41,088 nucleotides of DNA from positions 1-41,088 of the forward strand of contig JAETPW010000016.1 in the NCBI GenBank assembly GCA_021771025.1, given 5' to 3'. Source of the DNA: Clostridiaceae bacterium. GTDB lineage: Bacteria; Bacillota; Clostridia; TANB77; CAG-508. The first letter of the stretch is position 1; every line of letters starts with the position of its first letter. Made by a program: the position numbers and the translations under genes. Below, in pieces: positions 1-8,263 of this stretch. The notes beneath the pieces were generated by a model. The model was not told the DNA's origin. It worked only from the letters and a program-made list of their open reading frames with translations, and did not search any database.

Positions 1-131
1 AGAATATTTAATATATTAGCTCAAAAAGAGGAAAATTCTTAAGATATAATTGAGCAATCACTTTAGTATCAGTATATTGCTCGATTAGTATTAAAAAATC
101 ATGTTTTTATCCTGAATTTTCCCTCTTTTTC
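1..131. other. Nested inverted repeats, probable 3' end of an upstream transcript
   Basis: No gene is visible here. An outer inverted repeat pairs 23-38 with 114-130 (one bulged base), an inner one pairs 48-58 with 76-86 (one G-T), and the right arm ends in a T-run. This resembles a bidirectional terminator for a gene lying to the left (rpoC would be usual before rpsL; inferred only from common gene order). Confidence 0.45.
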
Positions 132-132
132 C

Positions 133-161
133 TTGACTTACCTCCAAAAACATGATAAAAT
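133..161 (+). promoter_or_regulatory. Sigma-A promoter of the str operon
   Basis: TTGACT (133-138), 17-bp spacer, TAAAAT (156-161). The start point should fall near 168, about 125 bases before rpsL, so the operon can be transcribed independently of upstream genes. Confidence 0.75.
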
Positions 162-162
162 A

Positions 163-211
163 GAAACCGTTACAATAAACTGCGTGTACCACGCAAATCC
201 GTAACGGTTTC
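163..211 (+). promoter_or_regulatory. Hairpin at the 5' end of the rpsL leader
   Basis: An 11-bp perfect inverted repeat (163-173 with 201-211) encloses a second hairpin, TGCGTG/CACGCA, at 181-195. It begins immediately after the -10 box, so the RNA would start inside the left arm and carry a stem at its very 5' end. No T-run follows, so it is not an obvious terminator. A 5'-protective stem or a protein-binding site is possible. Confidence 0.5.
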
Positions 212-292
212 TTCATTTTAATCACACCAAAAAAGCACACCAAATGACAAAAAATAAGAAACCCAAAATCAAAAACAGGAGGTGAAATTTAA

Positions 293-706
293 GTGCCAAC
301 CATCAATCAATTAGTAAGAAAAGGAAGAAAAACAGGAGTAACCAAATCAACAGCACCAGCACTACAACATGGATGGAATTCAAAAAACAAAAAACTAACC
401 AACAGCAGAGCACCACAAAAAAGAGGAGTATGTACCATCGTAAAAACAGTTACCCCTAAAAAGCCAAACTCAGCATTAAGAAAAGTTGCCAGAGTTAGAC
501 TTTCAAATGGTTATGAAGTAACATCATACATTCCAGGAATTGGACATAACCTACAAGAGCACAGTGTTGTACTAATCAGAGGAGGAAGAGTAAAAGACCT
601 TCCAGGTGTTCGTTACCACATCATCAGAGGAACACTAGATACAGCAGGTGTAAAAGACAGAATGCAAGCACGTTCTAAATACGGAGCTAAAAAACCTAAA
701 AAATAA
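293..706 (+). CDS. rpsL: 30S ribosomal protein S12
   Basis: Ribosomal protein S12 of the decoding centre, 137 aa. The conserved core [11 protein letters not shown] is at residues 54-64, followed by [21 protein letters not shown] and a basic C-terminus. Lys56 corresponds to E. coli Lys42, the residue commonly changed in streptomycin resistance; it is the wild-type lysine here. About 13 extra residues (roughly 24-38) sit ahead of the QKRGVC segment, an insert typical of Clostridia and related groups rather than E. coli. The start is GTG, 8 bases after AGGAGGTG. First gene of rpsL-rpsG-fusA. Confidence 0.98.
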   Translation: MPTINQLVRKGRKTGVTKSTAPALQHGWNSKNKKLTNSRAPQKRGVCTIVKTVTPKKPNSALRKVARVRLSNGYEVTSYIPGIGHNLQEHSVVLIRGGRVKDLPGVRYHIIRGTLDTAGVKDRMQARSKYGAKKPKK

Positions 707-803
707 ACTTAGGAGCTTGTAAAGAAAAACAGAAAAATTAGTGCTTGTACTCTTACTAAACTTAAGGTACTTAAATTTAGAATAGATGTGAAAGCACTAT
801 ACG

Positions 804-873
804 GGAAAGAAAAACTTTCCAGAGTAACTTTGATATTTTCATAAATATCACGAGCAGAAGGTCAAAAACCTTC
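804..873 (+). promoter_or_regulatory. Three consecutive hairpins in the rpsL-rpsG intercistronic leader
   Basis: Three perfect stem-loops follow one another: GGAAAG/CTTTCC (804-820), TGATATTT/AAATATCA (831-850) and GAAGGT/ACCTTC (857-873). The last ends about 9 bases before the rpsG Shine-Dalgarno sequence. In E. coli, S7 represses the str operon by binding the rpsL-rpsG intercistronic RNA; equivalent use here is inference from position. Confidence 0.5.
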
Positions 874-897
874 AAGAAAGAAAAGGAGTGAAGAATA

Positions 898-1368
898 GTG
901 CCAAGAAGAGGATTTATTGCAAAAAGAGATGTTTTACCAGATCCAATCTACAACAGCAAAGTAGTAACTAAGCTAGTCAACAACATCATGTTAGACGGTA
1001 AAAAATCAGTTGCTCAAAAAATCGTATACGATGCCTTTGATATCGTTAAAGAAAAAGAAGGAAAAAATCCATTAGAAGTTTTTGAAGCAGCATTAGAAAA
1101 TGTAATGCCAGTTCTTGAAGTTAAAGCAAGAAGAGTAGGTGGAGCAACCTATCAAGTTCCCCTAGAAATCAGACCAGAAAGAAGACAAACTTTAGGGCTA
1201 AGATGGTTAGTAAGTTATGCTAGAAATAGACATGAAAAAACCATGGCAGAAAAATTAGCAGGAGAAATTATGGATGCCGTAGCTGGAAACGGTGGAGCAT
1301 TTAAGAAAAAAGAAGATACCCATAGAATGGCAGAAGCAAACAGAGCATTTGCTCATTATAAGTGGTAA
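898..1368 (+). CDS. rpsG: 30S ribosomal protein S7
   Basis: Primary 16S rRNA-binding protein that organises the 3' domain of the small subunit. At 156 aa it is full length for the family. It begins [16 protein letters not shown] and keeps the conserved [13 protein letters not shown] and LRWLV segments, ending in the usual [15 protein letters not shown] tail. The start is GTG with AAAAGGAGTG upstream. It lies 191 bases after rpsL, a wider gap than usual, filled by three hairpins that may be an autoregulatory site. Confidence 0.98.
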   Translation: MPRRGFIAKRDVLPDPIYNSKVVTKLVNNIMLDGKKSVAQKIVYDAFDIVKEKEGKNPLEVFEAALENVMPVLEVKARRVGGATYQVPLEIRPERRQTLGLRWLVSYARNRHEKTMAEKLAGEIMDAVAGNGGAFKKKEDTHRMAEANRAFAHYKW

Positions 1369-1372
1369 AAGC

Positions 1373-1406
1373 CAGTTTTAGGTTATCATATTAACCTAAT
1401 GAACTG
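1373..1406 (+). promoter_or_regulatory. Hairpin before the fusA ribosome binding site
   Basis: CAGTT/AACTG encloses TTAGGTTA/TAACCTAA with a short loop. The structure ends directly before the GAAAGGAGG of fusA. With no T-run it is more likely an mRNA-stability or translational element than a terminator. Confidence 0.4.
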
Positions 1407-1424
1407 AAAGGAGGAAAAAGAAAA

Positions 1425-3509
1425 ATGGCAGGAAGACAATATCCACTAGAAAGAACTAGAAATATCGGAATCATGGCCCATATTGATGCAGGAAAAACAA
1501 CAACAACAGAAAGAATTCTATTTTATACCGGAAAAACCCATAAAATAGGAGAAGTTCACGAAGGTGCTGCAACAATGGACTGGATGGAACAAGAGCAAGA
1601 AAGAGGTATCACCATTACTTCTGCTGCAACAACTTGTTTCTGGGATAACCACAGAATTAACATTATCGATACTCCTGGACACGTTGACTTCACCGTTGAA
1701 GTACAAAGATCCTTAAGAGTATTAGATGGTTCTGTAACCGTTCTAGCCGCAAAAGGTGGTGTACAACCACAAACTGAAACTGTATGGAGACAAGCAGATA
1801 AATACCAAGTTCCAAGAATGGTATACGTTAACAAAATGGACGTAACTGGAGCTAACTTCCTACTTTGTGTTGACCAATTAAAAACAAGATTACACGCCAA
1901 CGCTGTTCCTATCCAATTACCAATTGGAGCAGAAGATAATTTCCAAGGAATCGTCGACTTAATCAAAATGAGAGCATTCATTCACAAAGATGACTTAGGA
2001 AAAGAAATTGAAGAATGTGATATTCCAGCAGATTTAGCCGATATGGCAAAAGAATATCGTGATAAAATGATCGAAGCAGTAGCTGATCAAGACGAAGAAT
2101 TAATGATGAAATACCTAGAAGGAGAAGAACTAACCCAAGAAGAAATTATCATGGGACTACGTAAAGGAACAATTGCTAACACAATCGTACCAGTATGTTG
2201 TGGATCTTCTTACAAAAACAAAGGTGTTCAAGAATTATTAAATGCGATCATTAACTTTATGCCATCACCATTAGACATTGCACATATCAAAGGAACTGAT
2301 TTAGAAGGAAACGAAGTAGAAAGAAAAACATCTGATACAGAACCATTTGCTGCATTAGCCTTTAAAATCGCAACCGATCCATTCGTAGGAAAACTTTGTT
2401 TCTTTAGAGTATATTCAGGAACATTAGATTCTGGATCAACCGTATTAAATGCAAACAAAGACAAAAAAGAAAGAATCGGAAGAATTCTACAAATGCACTC
2501 AAACCATAGAGAAGATATCGACAAAGTATACGCTGGAGATATCGCAGCAGCAGTAGGATTAAAAGATGTAACCACAGGAGATACTTTGTGCGATCCATCA
2601 AGCCCTGTTGTTTTGGAATCCATGGAATTCCCAGAACCAGTAATTGACATCGCTATTGAACCAAAAGACAAAGTAGCTCAAGAAAAATTAGGAATCGCTT
2701 TAGCAAAACTTGCTGAAGAAGATCCAACCTTTAAAACATACACCAACCAAGAAACTGGTCAAACCATTATCGCTGGTATGGGTGAATTACACTTAGACAT
2801 CATTGTAGATCGTCTAAAACGTGAATTTAAAGTAGAATGTAATGTAGGTAAACCACAAGTAGCTTACAAAGAAACCATTCGTAACAAAGTTAAAGTTCAA
2901 GGTAAATTCATTCGTCAATCAGGTGGTAAAGGGCAATATGGTGATGTTTGGTTTGAAATGGAACCATTAGAACCAGGAAAAGGAATTGAATTCGAAAGCA
3001 AGATCGTAGGAGGAGCTGTTCCAAAAGAATACATTAAGCCAATTGAACAAGGAATGAGAGAAGCATCAGACACAGGAATCTTAGCTGGTTACCCAGTAAT
3101 CGACTTTAAAGTATCTTTAGTCGATGGATCATACCATGAAGTAGACTCATCTGAAATGGCCTTCAAAATTGCTGCATCAATGGCATTCAAAGAAGGATGT
3201 AAACAAGCAAAATCAGTTATCTTAGAACCAATCATGAAAGTAGAAATCACTGTTCCAGAAGAATATATGGGAGATGTTATCGGAGACGTTAACTCAAGAC
3301 GTGGTAGAATGGAAGGAATGGACGGATCAGACGGAATGCAAGAAATTCATGCCTTTATTCCATTATCTGAAATGTTTGGTTATGCAACCGATTTACGTTC
3401 TAAAACACAAGGTAGAGGAACTTACTCAATGGAACCATCACACTACGAAGAAGTACCAAAATCAGTATTAGACCAAATCATTGCTTCACGTAGCAAAAAA
3501 GCAGAATAA
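1425..3509 (+). CDS. fusA: Elongation factor G
   Basis: Ribosomal translocase GTPase, 694 aa, the normal family length. The G1 P-loop AHIDAGKTT is at residues 18-26, the switch segment RGITIT near 60, G3 DTPGH at 82-86, and G4 NKMD at 136-139. Domains II to V follow, including the domain IV region around [15 protein letters not shown] and the C-terminal [35 protein letters not shown] segment (described here as a span, ending near residue 665). ATG start after GAAAGGAGG. It lies 56 bases after rpsG in the same operon. A GGGAC repeat begins just after its stop. Confidence 0.98.
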   Translation: MAGRQYPLERTRNIGIMAHIDAGKTTTTERILFYTGKTHKIGEVHEGAATMDWMEQEQERGITITSAATTCFWDNHRINIIDTPGHVDFTVEVQRSLRVLDGSVTVLAAKGGVQPQTETVWRQADKYQVPRMVYVNKMDVTGANFLLCVDQLKTRLHANAVPIQLPIGAEDNFQGIVDLIKMRAFIHKDDLGKEIEECDIPADLADMAKEYRDKMIEAVADQDEELMMKYLEGEELTQEEIIMGLRKGTIANTIVPVCCGSSYKNKGVQELLNAIINFMPSPLDIAHIKGTDLEGNEVERKTSDTEPFAALAFKIATDPFVGKLCFFRVYSGTLDSGSTVLNANKDKKERIGRILQMHSNHREDIDKVYAGDIAAAVGLKDVTTGDTLCDPSSPVVLESMEFPEPVIDIAIEPKDKVAQEKLGIALAKLAEEDPTFKTYTNQETGQTIIAGMGELHLDIIVDRLKREFKVECNVGKPQVAYKETIRNKVKVQGKFIRQSGGKGQYGDVWFEMEPLEPGKGIEFESKIVGGAVPKEYIKPIEQGMREASDTGILAGYPVIDFKVSLVDGSYHEVDSSEMAFKIAASMAFKEGCKQAKSVILEPIMKVEITVPEEYMGDVIGDVNSRRGRMEGMDGSDGMQEIHAFIPLSEMFGYATDLRSKTQGRGTYSMEPSHYEEVPKSVLDQIIASRSKKAE

Positions 3510-3510
3510 G

Positions 3511-3596
3511 ATTTGTCCAAATATGTCCAATTAGGGACGTTTCTGTTTGAGACATTTGTATGTCCTTTTGGGGACGTTTCTAAAAGGGACATTTTA
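3511..3596 (+). repeat. GGGAC repeat, subfamily A, after fusA
   Basis: Contains TTAGGGACGTTTCTGTTT at 3531-3548, a GACATTTGTA segment at 3551-3560, then a second GGGGACGTTTC unit at 3570-3580. The same unit occurs at 21854-21890 and, inverted, at 29536-29566. It starts one base after the fusA stop. Confidence 0.75.
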
Positions 3597-3624
3597 ATAA
3601 CAACAAAATGAGGATGTGAATGAG

Positions 3625-3780
3625 ATGAGTTTTGAAACAGTTCGTGCTTTTCGTGAAAAAGTACAAAAAGCAAATGAAGTTGGTCATGGAGTTAAATTTC
3701 CATTAGAAAAATCAACTGATTTAGTTTATTCTACTCATCAACAAGAAGAAAGCGATTCATTAGAAGAATCGGAAAGGTAA
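3625..3780 (+). CDS. Possible 51-aa protein between fusA and tuf
   Basis: A short open frame starting MSFETVRAFREKVQKANEVG and ending in an acidic EESDSLEESER tail. A GAGG at 3610-3613 lies 11 bases before the ATG, a weak but usable ribosome binding site. The composition is hydrophilic with an N-terminal helix-like segment and no membrane segment. I recognise no family. It sits between a repeat element and the tuf promoter, so it may be a real small gene of the str operon or a chance frame. Confidence 0.35.
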   Translation: MSFETVRAFREKVQKANEVGHGVKFPLEKSTDLVYSTHQQEESDSLEESER

Positions 3781-3795
3781 TTTCATCATAAACAC

Positions 3796-3824
3796 TTGCA
3801 TTTTTTCCCAAAATAGGGTAAAAT
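3796..3824 (+). promoter_or_regulatory. Promoter of tuf
   Basis: TTGCAT (3796-3801), 17-bp spacer, TAAAAT (3819-3824). CACTTG at 3793-3798 and CAAGTG at 3826-3831 form an inverted repeat bracketing the promoter. The CACTTGCA sequence recurs at the plsX promoter. Confidence 0.7.
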
Positions 3825-3922
3825 ACAAGTGCATGAAATTTAAGTCATTAACTTTAACAAATAAAACCTGATTTAAAATCATCGAATTTTAAACAGGAAC
3901 CAAAAAAGGGAGGAATTCAAAA

Positions 3923-5125
3923 ATGGCAAAAGCAAAGTTTGAAAGAAACAAGCCACACGTTAACATTGGTACAATCGGACACGTTGACCATGGAAAAACA
4001 ACAACAACTGCAGCTATTACAAAATATTTATCATTATTAGGAAAAGCTCAATATGAAGCTTACGATCAAATCGATGGAGCTCCAGAAGAAAAAGCAAGAG
4101 GAATCACAATTAACACAGCTCACGTTGAATACGAAACAGACAACAGACACTATGCTCACGTTGACTGTCCAGGACACGCTGACTACGTTAAAAACATGAT
4201 TACTGGTGCTGCTCAAATGGATGGTGCTATCTTAGTTGTATCAGCAGCGGATGGTCCTATGCCACAAACCAGAGAACACATTCTTTTAGCTAGACAAGTA
4301 GGTGTTAAATACATCGTTGTTTACCTAAACAAATGTGATATGGTTGATGATCCAGAATTATTAGAATTAGTAGAAATGGAAGTAAGAGACTTACTTTCTG
4401 AATATGGTTTCCCAGGGGACGATATTCCAATTGTTAAAGGTTCTTCATTAAACGTTTTAGAGAGCAGTGAAACTGATCCAAACGCAGAAGTATATAAACC
4501 AATGAAAGAATTAATGGAAGCTGTTGATAGTTATATCCCAACTCCAGAAAGACCAATCGACCAACCATTCCTAATGCCAGTTGAAGACGTATTTACGATC
4601 ACTGGACGTGGAACAGTTGCTACTGGTAGAGTAGAAAGAGGACAAGTAAAACTTCAAGACGAAGTTGAAATCATTGGTCTATCAGAAGAAAGAAGAAAAA
4701 CAGTTGTTACTGGTGTTGAAATGTTCCGTAAATTATTAGATCAAGCAGAAGCAGGAGACAACATTGGTGTTCTATTAAGAGGAATTGATAGAAAAGACAT
4801 CGAAAGAGGTCAAGTTCTATGTAAACCAGGAACAATTAATCCACATACAAAATTCACTTCAGAGGTATATGTATTAACCAAAGAAGAAGGTGGACGTCAT
4901 ACTCCATTCTTCAATGGATACAGACCACAATTCTATTTCAGAACAACAGACGTAACTGGTGTTATTGAGTTACCAGCTGGAACTGAAATGGTTATGCCTG
5001 GAGATAATATCTCTATGACAATTGAATTAATCACTCCTATCGCTATCGAAAAAGGATTAAGATTCGCTATTCGTGAAGGTGGTAGAACAGTAGGTTCAGG
5101 AGTTGTAGCTGACATTATTCAATAA
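3923..5125 (+). CDS. tuf: Elongation factor Tu
   Basis: GTPase that delivers aminoacyl-tRNA to the ribosome, 400 aa. G1 GHVDHGKT is at residues 19-26, the effector RGITIN at 59-64, G3 DCPGH at 81-85 and G4 NKCD at 136-139. Beta-barrel domains 2 and 3 follow, with [13 protein letters not shown] and a C-terminal [12 protein letters not shown] segment. ATG start after GGGAGG. Unlike the classical str operon, tuf is separated from fusA by more than 400 bases and has its own promoter and a strong terminator, so its expression can be set independently. Confidence 0.98.
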   Translation: MAKAKFERNKPHVNIGTIGHVDHGKTTTTAAITKYLSLLGKAQYEAYDQIDGAPEEKARGITINTAHVEYETDNRHYAHVDCPGHADYVKNMITGAAQMDGAILVVSAADGPMPQTREHILLARQVGVKYIVVYLNKCDMVDDPELLELVEMEVRDLLSEYGFPGDDIPIVKGSSLNVLESSETDPNAEVYKPMKELMEAVDSYIPTPERPIDQPFLMPVEDVFTITGRGTVATGRVERGQVKLQDEVEIIGLSEERRKTVVTGVEMFRKLLDQAEAGDNIGVLLRGIDRKDIERGQVLCKPGTINPHTKFTSEVYVLTKEEGGRHTPFFNGYRPQFYFRTTDVTGVIELPAGTEMVMPGDNISMTIELITPIAIEKGLRFAIREGGRTVGSGVVADIIQ

Positions 5126-5191
5126 AATATAATTAATAAAAATTATATTGCTTGAAAGAATGAGTTAGCAGAGCGCAAAATCATATAAAAT

Positions 5192-5240
5192 AAAAAAGGA
5201 CAGTATAATAAATAGTTGATTTATTATACTGTCCTTTTTT
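5192..5240 (+). terminator. tuf terminator
   Basis: A perfect 22-bp stem (5192-5213 with 5219-5240) with a 5-base loop; the right arm ends in six T and the left arm begins with six A. A strong intrinsic terminator, bidirectional in appearance. Confidence 0.9.
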
Positions 5241-5252
5241 GTTAAAAGAGAA

Positions 5253-5630
5253 ATGGAAAAGATGGGGAAGCAATTAAGTAGGACTATTGACTTTTTAGTA
5301 TTATGTTATGAATCAATGCGTGCTAAAAAGGAAGAGTCTTTTGCAGAAAGAAAAAGAAGAGAACGACATGAATTGTCACTTCTTTTAGAAATTAAGTCAG
5401 ATACGGTGAGGCAGATAGAAGGCGTTATATTGAGGAATATTGAAAAACATTGTTGTATTATGTTTCCTATTGAATTCAGGCAGTTTGAAAACTTGCCGAT
5501 TTCAAAAAGAAGAGTGGCAGCTGAGGAATTACTAGTAAAAAAGTTTTGGGAGATTGATGAACATCCAAACGAGAAGGGGATTTGCATAAGCAAGTTTCCC
5601 TTTTTATTTTTATTGAATCGGTTATCATGA
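5253..5630 (+). CDS. Hypothetical 125-aa protein
   Basis: An open frame directly after the tuf terminator. The N-terminal half is charged and helical (KKEESFAERKRRERHELS), and the middle contains CCIMFPIEF. I recognise no family. There is no convincing Shine-Dalgarno sequence before the first ATG (5253) or the next (5262), and no clear promoter between the tuf terminator and the frame. The long open stretch in an AT-rich region keeps it as a candidate, but it may be a remnant or chance frame. Confidence 0.35.
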   Translation: MEKMGKQLSRTIDFLVLCYESMRAKKEESFAERKRRERHELSLLLEIKSDTVRQIEGVILRNIEKHCCIMFPIEFRQFENLPISKRRVAAEELLVKKFWEIDEHPNEKGICISKFPFLFLLNRLS

Positions 5631-5647
5631 AAAAATACAAAAATCAC

Positions 5648-5676
5648 TTGCAATTTTCTTTAAACCATAATAAAAT
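5648..5676 (+). promoter_or_regulatory. Promoter of plsX
   Basis: TTGCAA (5648-5653), 17-bp spacer, TAAAAT (5671-5676), about 50 bases before the plsX start. Confidence 0.7.
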
Positions 5677-5726
5677 AGTACCATTGATAATAAAATATAC
5701 AAATGCAGTTTGGAGGAAATAAAAAG

Positions 5727-6791
5727 ATGAAAATTATCTTAGATGCCATGGGAGGAGACAATGCCCCAGATGCCAATATCAAAGGTGCAGTAGCTGCCAT
5801 CCAAAAAATTAAAGCAGAAATTATTTTGGTAGGAAAAGAAGAAGTGATCCGAACCAAAGTAAAAGAATTTTATGGAAAAGAAATCGAAAGTATTTCAGAA
5901 AGATTACACATCAAAAACGCTACGGAAACAATAGAAATGGAAGATACACCAACAATAGCTATCAAACACAAAAAAGATTCTTCCATGGTAGTAGGTTTCC
6001 AAATGTTAAAACAAGGAGAAGGAGATGTCTTCATTTCAGCAGGAAATTCAGGAGCATTACTAACAGGGGCAACATTAATTGTTGGCAGAATCAAAGGCAT
6101 TGATAGACCAGCATTAGCAGGAATATTACCAGCATACCATAGTCAATTATTATTAATTGATGCAGGATCAAATACCAATTGTAAACCAATCAATCTTTTG
6201 CAATTTGCCCAAATGTCAAGCATTTATTTACACAACACATTTGGTATTGAAAAACCAGCCATTGGACTACTTAACATTGGAACAGAAGAAACCAAAGGAA
6301 ATGAACTAGTAAGAGAAAGTTATCAATTACTAAAACAAAAAGCAGAAGAATACCATATTAATTTTGTAGGGAATGTAGAAGGAAGAGATGCCTTTTCCGG
6401 AGAAATAGATGCTATTGTAACCGATGGATTTACCGGAAACGTATTCTTAAAAACAACAGAAGGATTAGGCAAATTTGTAAAACGATCCTTAAAAGAAAGT
6501 TTCACTAAAAATTTATTAGCCAAGATCTTATCCATTCCGGCTTTACCTGCTATTAAACGATTCAGTAAAGTAATGGACTATAAATCTTACGGAGGAGCAC
6601 TATTTCTAGGAGTAAAAAAACCGGTAGTCAAAGCACATGGAAGTAGTGATGCCTTACTATTCGAATACACCTTAATTCAAGCAGAGAAATTTGTCGAAAA
6701 TCGCGCAGTAGAAAAAATGATAGAAGAATTTGAACAAATTGGGATAAAACAAAAGGCAGAAAAGGAAAAAGAAAAACAAAGCGAAAATTAA
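5727..6791 (+). CDS. plsX: Phosphate acyltransferase PlsX
   Basis: Converts acyl-ACP and phosphate to acyl-phosphate, the acyl donor for PlsY in phosphatidic acid synthesis; a peripheral membrane enzyme. The protein begins MKIILDAMGGDNAP, the PlsX signature, and contains FISAGNSGAL, LLIDAGSN, LLNIGTEETKGNE and VTDGFTGNVFLKTTEG. At 354 aa it is slightly longer than typical (about 330) because of a Lys/Glu-rich C-terminal tail. An ATG 24 bases further upstream would place the GGAGG (5712-5716) inside the gene, so the start at 5727 is preferred. Followed by acpP, a common fatty-acid/phospholipid pairing. Confidence 0.95.
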   Translation: MKIILDAMGGDNAPDANIKGAVAAIQKIKAEIILVGKEEVIRTKVKEFYGKEIESISERLHIKNATETIEMEDTPTIAIKHKKDSSMVVGFQMLKQGEGDVFISAGNSGALLTGATLIVGRIKGIDRPALAGILPAYHSQLLLIDAGSNTNCKPINLLQFAQMSSIYLHNTFGIEKPAIGLLNIGTEETKGNELVRESYQLLKQKAEEYHINFVGNVEGRDAFSGEIDAIVTDGFTGNVFLKTTEGLGKFVKRSLKESFTKNLLAKILSIPALPAIKRFSKVMDYKSYGGALFLGVKKPVVKAHGSSDALLFEYTLIQAEKFVENRAVEKMIEEFEQIGIKQKAEKEKEKQSEN

Positions 6792-6856
6792 GTAAAAACC
6801 TTACATTTAGGCTAGTTAAGCAACAAAAAAATTGACTTATTCGTATAAAAATAAAA

Positions 6857-6901
6857 ATATTGTACAATATACTTGACAAATCATAAAACATATAATATAA
6901 A
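6857..6901 (+). promoter_or_regulatory. acpP promoter with an upstream palindrome
   Basis: TTGACA (6873-6878), 17-bp spacer, TATAAA (6896-6901). The perfect 14-bp palindrome ATATTGTACAATAT (6857-6870) ends two bases before the -35 box and could be an operator. It does not obviously match the FapR or FabT consensus as I know them. Confidence 0.6.
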
Positions 6902-6972
6902 AGTACTATAAACAAGAAACAAAACAAATGATACATCATTTGCAAACTTGAGAGGAGGTGAACTCTGGAGTC

Positions 6973-7212
6973 ATGAGTTCAGAAGAAATCTTAGAAAAAG
7001 TAAAAGGAATCATTGTTGAACAATTAGGTGTAGCTGATACAGCAGTAACAATGGAAGCATCTTTCATAGATGATTTAGGAGCAGACTCTTTAGATATTGT
7101 AGAATTAGTTATGGCAATAGAAGAAGAATTTGATATCGAAATTCCTGATAGTGATGCAGAAAAAGTAGTAACTGTAGGAGATGTAGTGGATTACATCAAA
7201 GAAAATGTTTAG
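6973..7212 (+). CDS. acpP: Acyl carrier protein
   Basis: Carries growing acyl chains on a 4'-phosphopantetheine arm during type II fatty-acid synthesis. 79 aa and acidic, with the phosphopantetheine motif DLGADSLD and Ser39 as the attachment site, then [15 protein letters not shown] of helix III. A GTG at 6958 also opens the frame, but it is part of AGGAGGTGA, the ribosome binding site, so the ATG at 6973 is the likely start. It has its own promoter and a clear terminator. Confidence 0.96.
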   Translation: MSSEEILEKVKGIIVEQLGVADTAVTMEASFIDDLGADSLDIVELVMAIEEEFDIEIPDSDAEKVVTVGDVVDYIKENV

Positions 7213-7225
7213 AACATAAAAAATG

Positions 7226-7270
7226 AAGAGTACTTTCAATATAGTATGTATTGATAAGTACTCTTTTTTT
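7226..7270 (+). terminator. acpP terminator
   Basis: AGAGTACTT / AAGTACTCT outer stem with an inner TCAATA/TATTGA extension, followed by a run of T (7264-7270). Confidence 0.85.
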
Positions 7271-7317
7271 GGGGACGGAGTAATTTTTGGTAATATTGCC
7301 CATTTTAGGGACAGGGT
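7271..7317 (+). repeat. GGGAC repeat, subfamily B, after acpP
   Basis: Starts GGGGACGGAGTAATTTTTGG and ends TTTTAGGGACAGGGTA. The same layout, GGGGACGG...GGTAA...GGGACAGG, is found at 15922-15966 and 36310-36355. Confidence 0.75.
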
Positions 7318-7371
7318 AAATTTGTTACAATATTACAATTTTGTGACAAATAATAATTTTTTGAAAATAGG

Positions 7372-7400
7372 TTGATTTAAAGTCAAAAAAAGGGTATACT
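7372..7400 (+). promoter_or_regulatory. Promoter of the cohesin gene
   Basis: TTGATT (7372-7377), 17-bp spacer, TATACT (7395-7400), 38 bases before the start codon. Confidence 0.65.
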
Positions 7401-7438
7401 AAAGATAATGAATTTTAGTACGAAAGAGAGGAATTTTC

Positions 7439-8230
7439 ATGAAATCAGTAAAACGTTTTTCGTTAATGGTAACGTTAATGATTGTTACCCTTGCTATGCT
7501 AATAGGTTCGGCTATAGCAGCAGGAGAGACAATGGATGTTAGCCTTGTTCCTGCACAAACTAAGGTAGAAAAAGGAAAAGAAGTTACCGTTTCGGTTAAT
7601 ATAGCTAATGTGAATGTACCAAGTTCAACAGGTGATGGAGTTAATGCTTTTAAGGCAACGTTGACTTATGATACAGATGTGTTTGAGAGTGTAACAATTG
7701 ATGGGGCAAATGATTGGGTTAAACAAACGTATAATACGGCAAATGGTATTTTTATTTTAACGTATTCTAATTTGTTGACAGAAAAATCAGGAACTATTGC
7801 TAAACTTACTTTTAAAGTAAAAGAAGATACAACAAAAGCAACAGGTTCAATTTCTTTAACGAATATTGAGTCAAGTAACACAGAGACAAAAGTCACACCA
7901 GCTAATGCAACAACTACATTGAATATTAACCAAACAACTCCTGATGATGGAAATAATACATCAGGCAATAATACAGCAGGAGGAAATAACTCTACAGGAA
8001 ACCAAAACACAACAGGTGGTCAAAATCAAGTTACCAATTCAACAGGAAATCAGAGTAGTGGTGGACAAGCAACAACTAATCAGGCAGGAAATTCAGCAGG
8101 GGTAAATACAGCAAATAAAAATTTACCAAAAACAGGAATAGGACAATGGAGTATTGTTGTTGGATTGATTATTATTATTGTAGCTATAGTGTCTTACTTA
8201 AAATATAGAAAATACAATGGAATAAAATAA
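7439..8230 (+). CDS. LPXTG-anchored cohesin-domain surface protein
   Basis: 263 aa with a complete surface-protein plan. A signal peptide (about 1-28, ending IGSAIA) is followed by one cohesin-like beta-sandwich (about 33-158), with VEKGKEVTVSVNIANV, NAFKATLTYDTDVFE and SGTIAKLTFKV matching the cohesin strand pattern. A flexible Asn/Gly/Thr/Gln linker (about 165-225), the sortase motif LPKTG at 229-233, a membrane segment (about 238-253) and a basic tail complete it. It should display a single dockerin-binding module on the cell wall. The next gene, 33 bases on, encoded a dockerin-bearing peptidase, which suggests partner proteins. ATG start after GAGAGGAA. The cohesin call rests on pattern recognition. 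Confidence 0.85.
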   Translation: MKSVKRFSLMVTLMIVTLAMLIGSAIAAGETMDVSLVPAQTKVEKGKEVTVSVNIANVNVPSSTGDGVNAFKATLTYDTDVFESVTIDGANDWVKQTYNTANGIFILTYSNLLTEKSGTIAKLTFKVKEDTTKATGSISLTNIESSNTETKVTPANATTTLNINQTTPDDGNNTSGNNTAGGNNSTGNQNTTGGQNQVTNSTGNQSSGGQATTNQAGNSAGVNTANKNLPKTGIGQWSIVVGLIIIIVAIVSYLKYRKYNGIK

Positions 8231-8263
8231 GGATTAGCTAACAACTAATAAAAAAGAGTGAAA

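Noticed and set aside
5140..5190. Searched the tuf downstream region and other gaps for tRNA genes
   Set aside because: No cloverleaf with a GGTTCRA-type T-arm and paired acceptor ends was found anywhere in the gaps I read.
5585..5630. AAGGGGA ... TTTCCCTT near the end of the 125-aa frame as a terminator
   Set aside because: The stem is short and imperfect and the T-rich stretch is interrupted; not strong enough to list.
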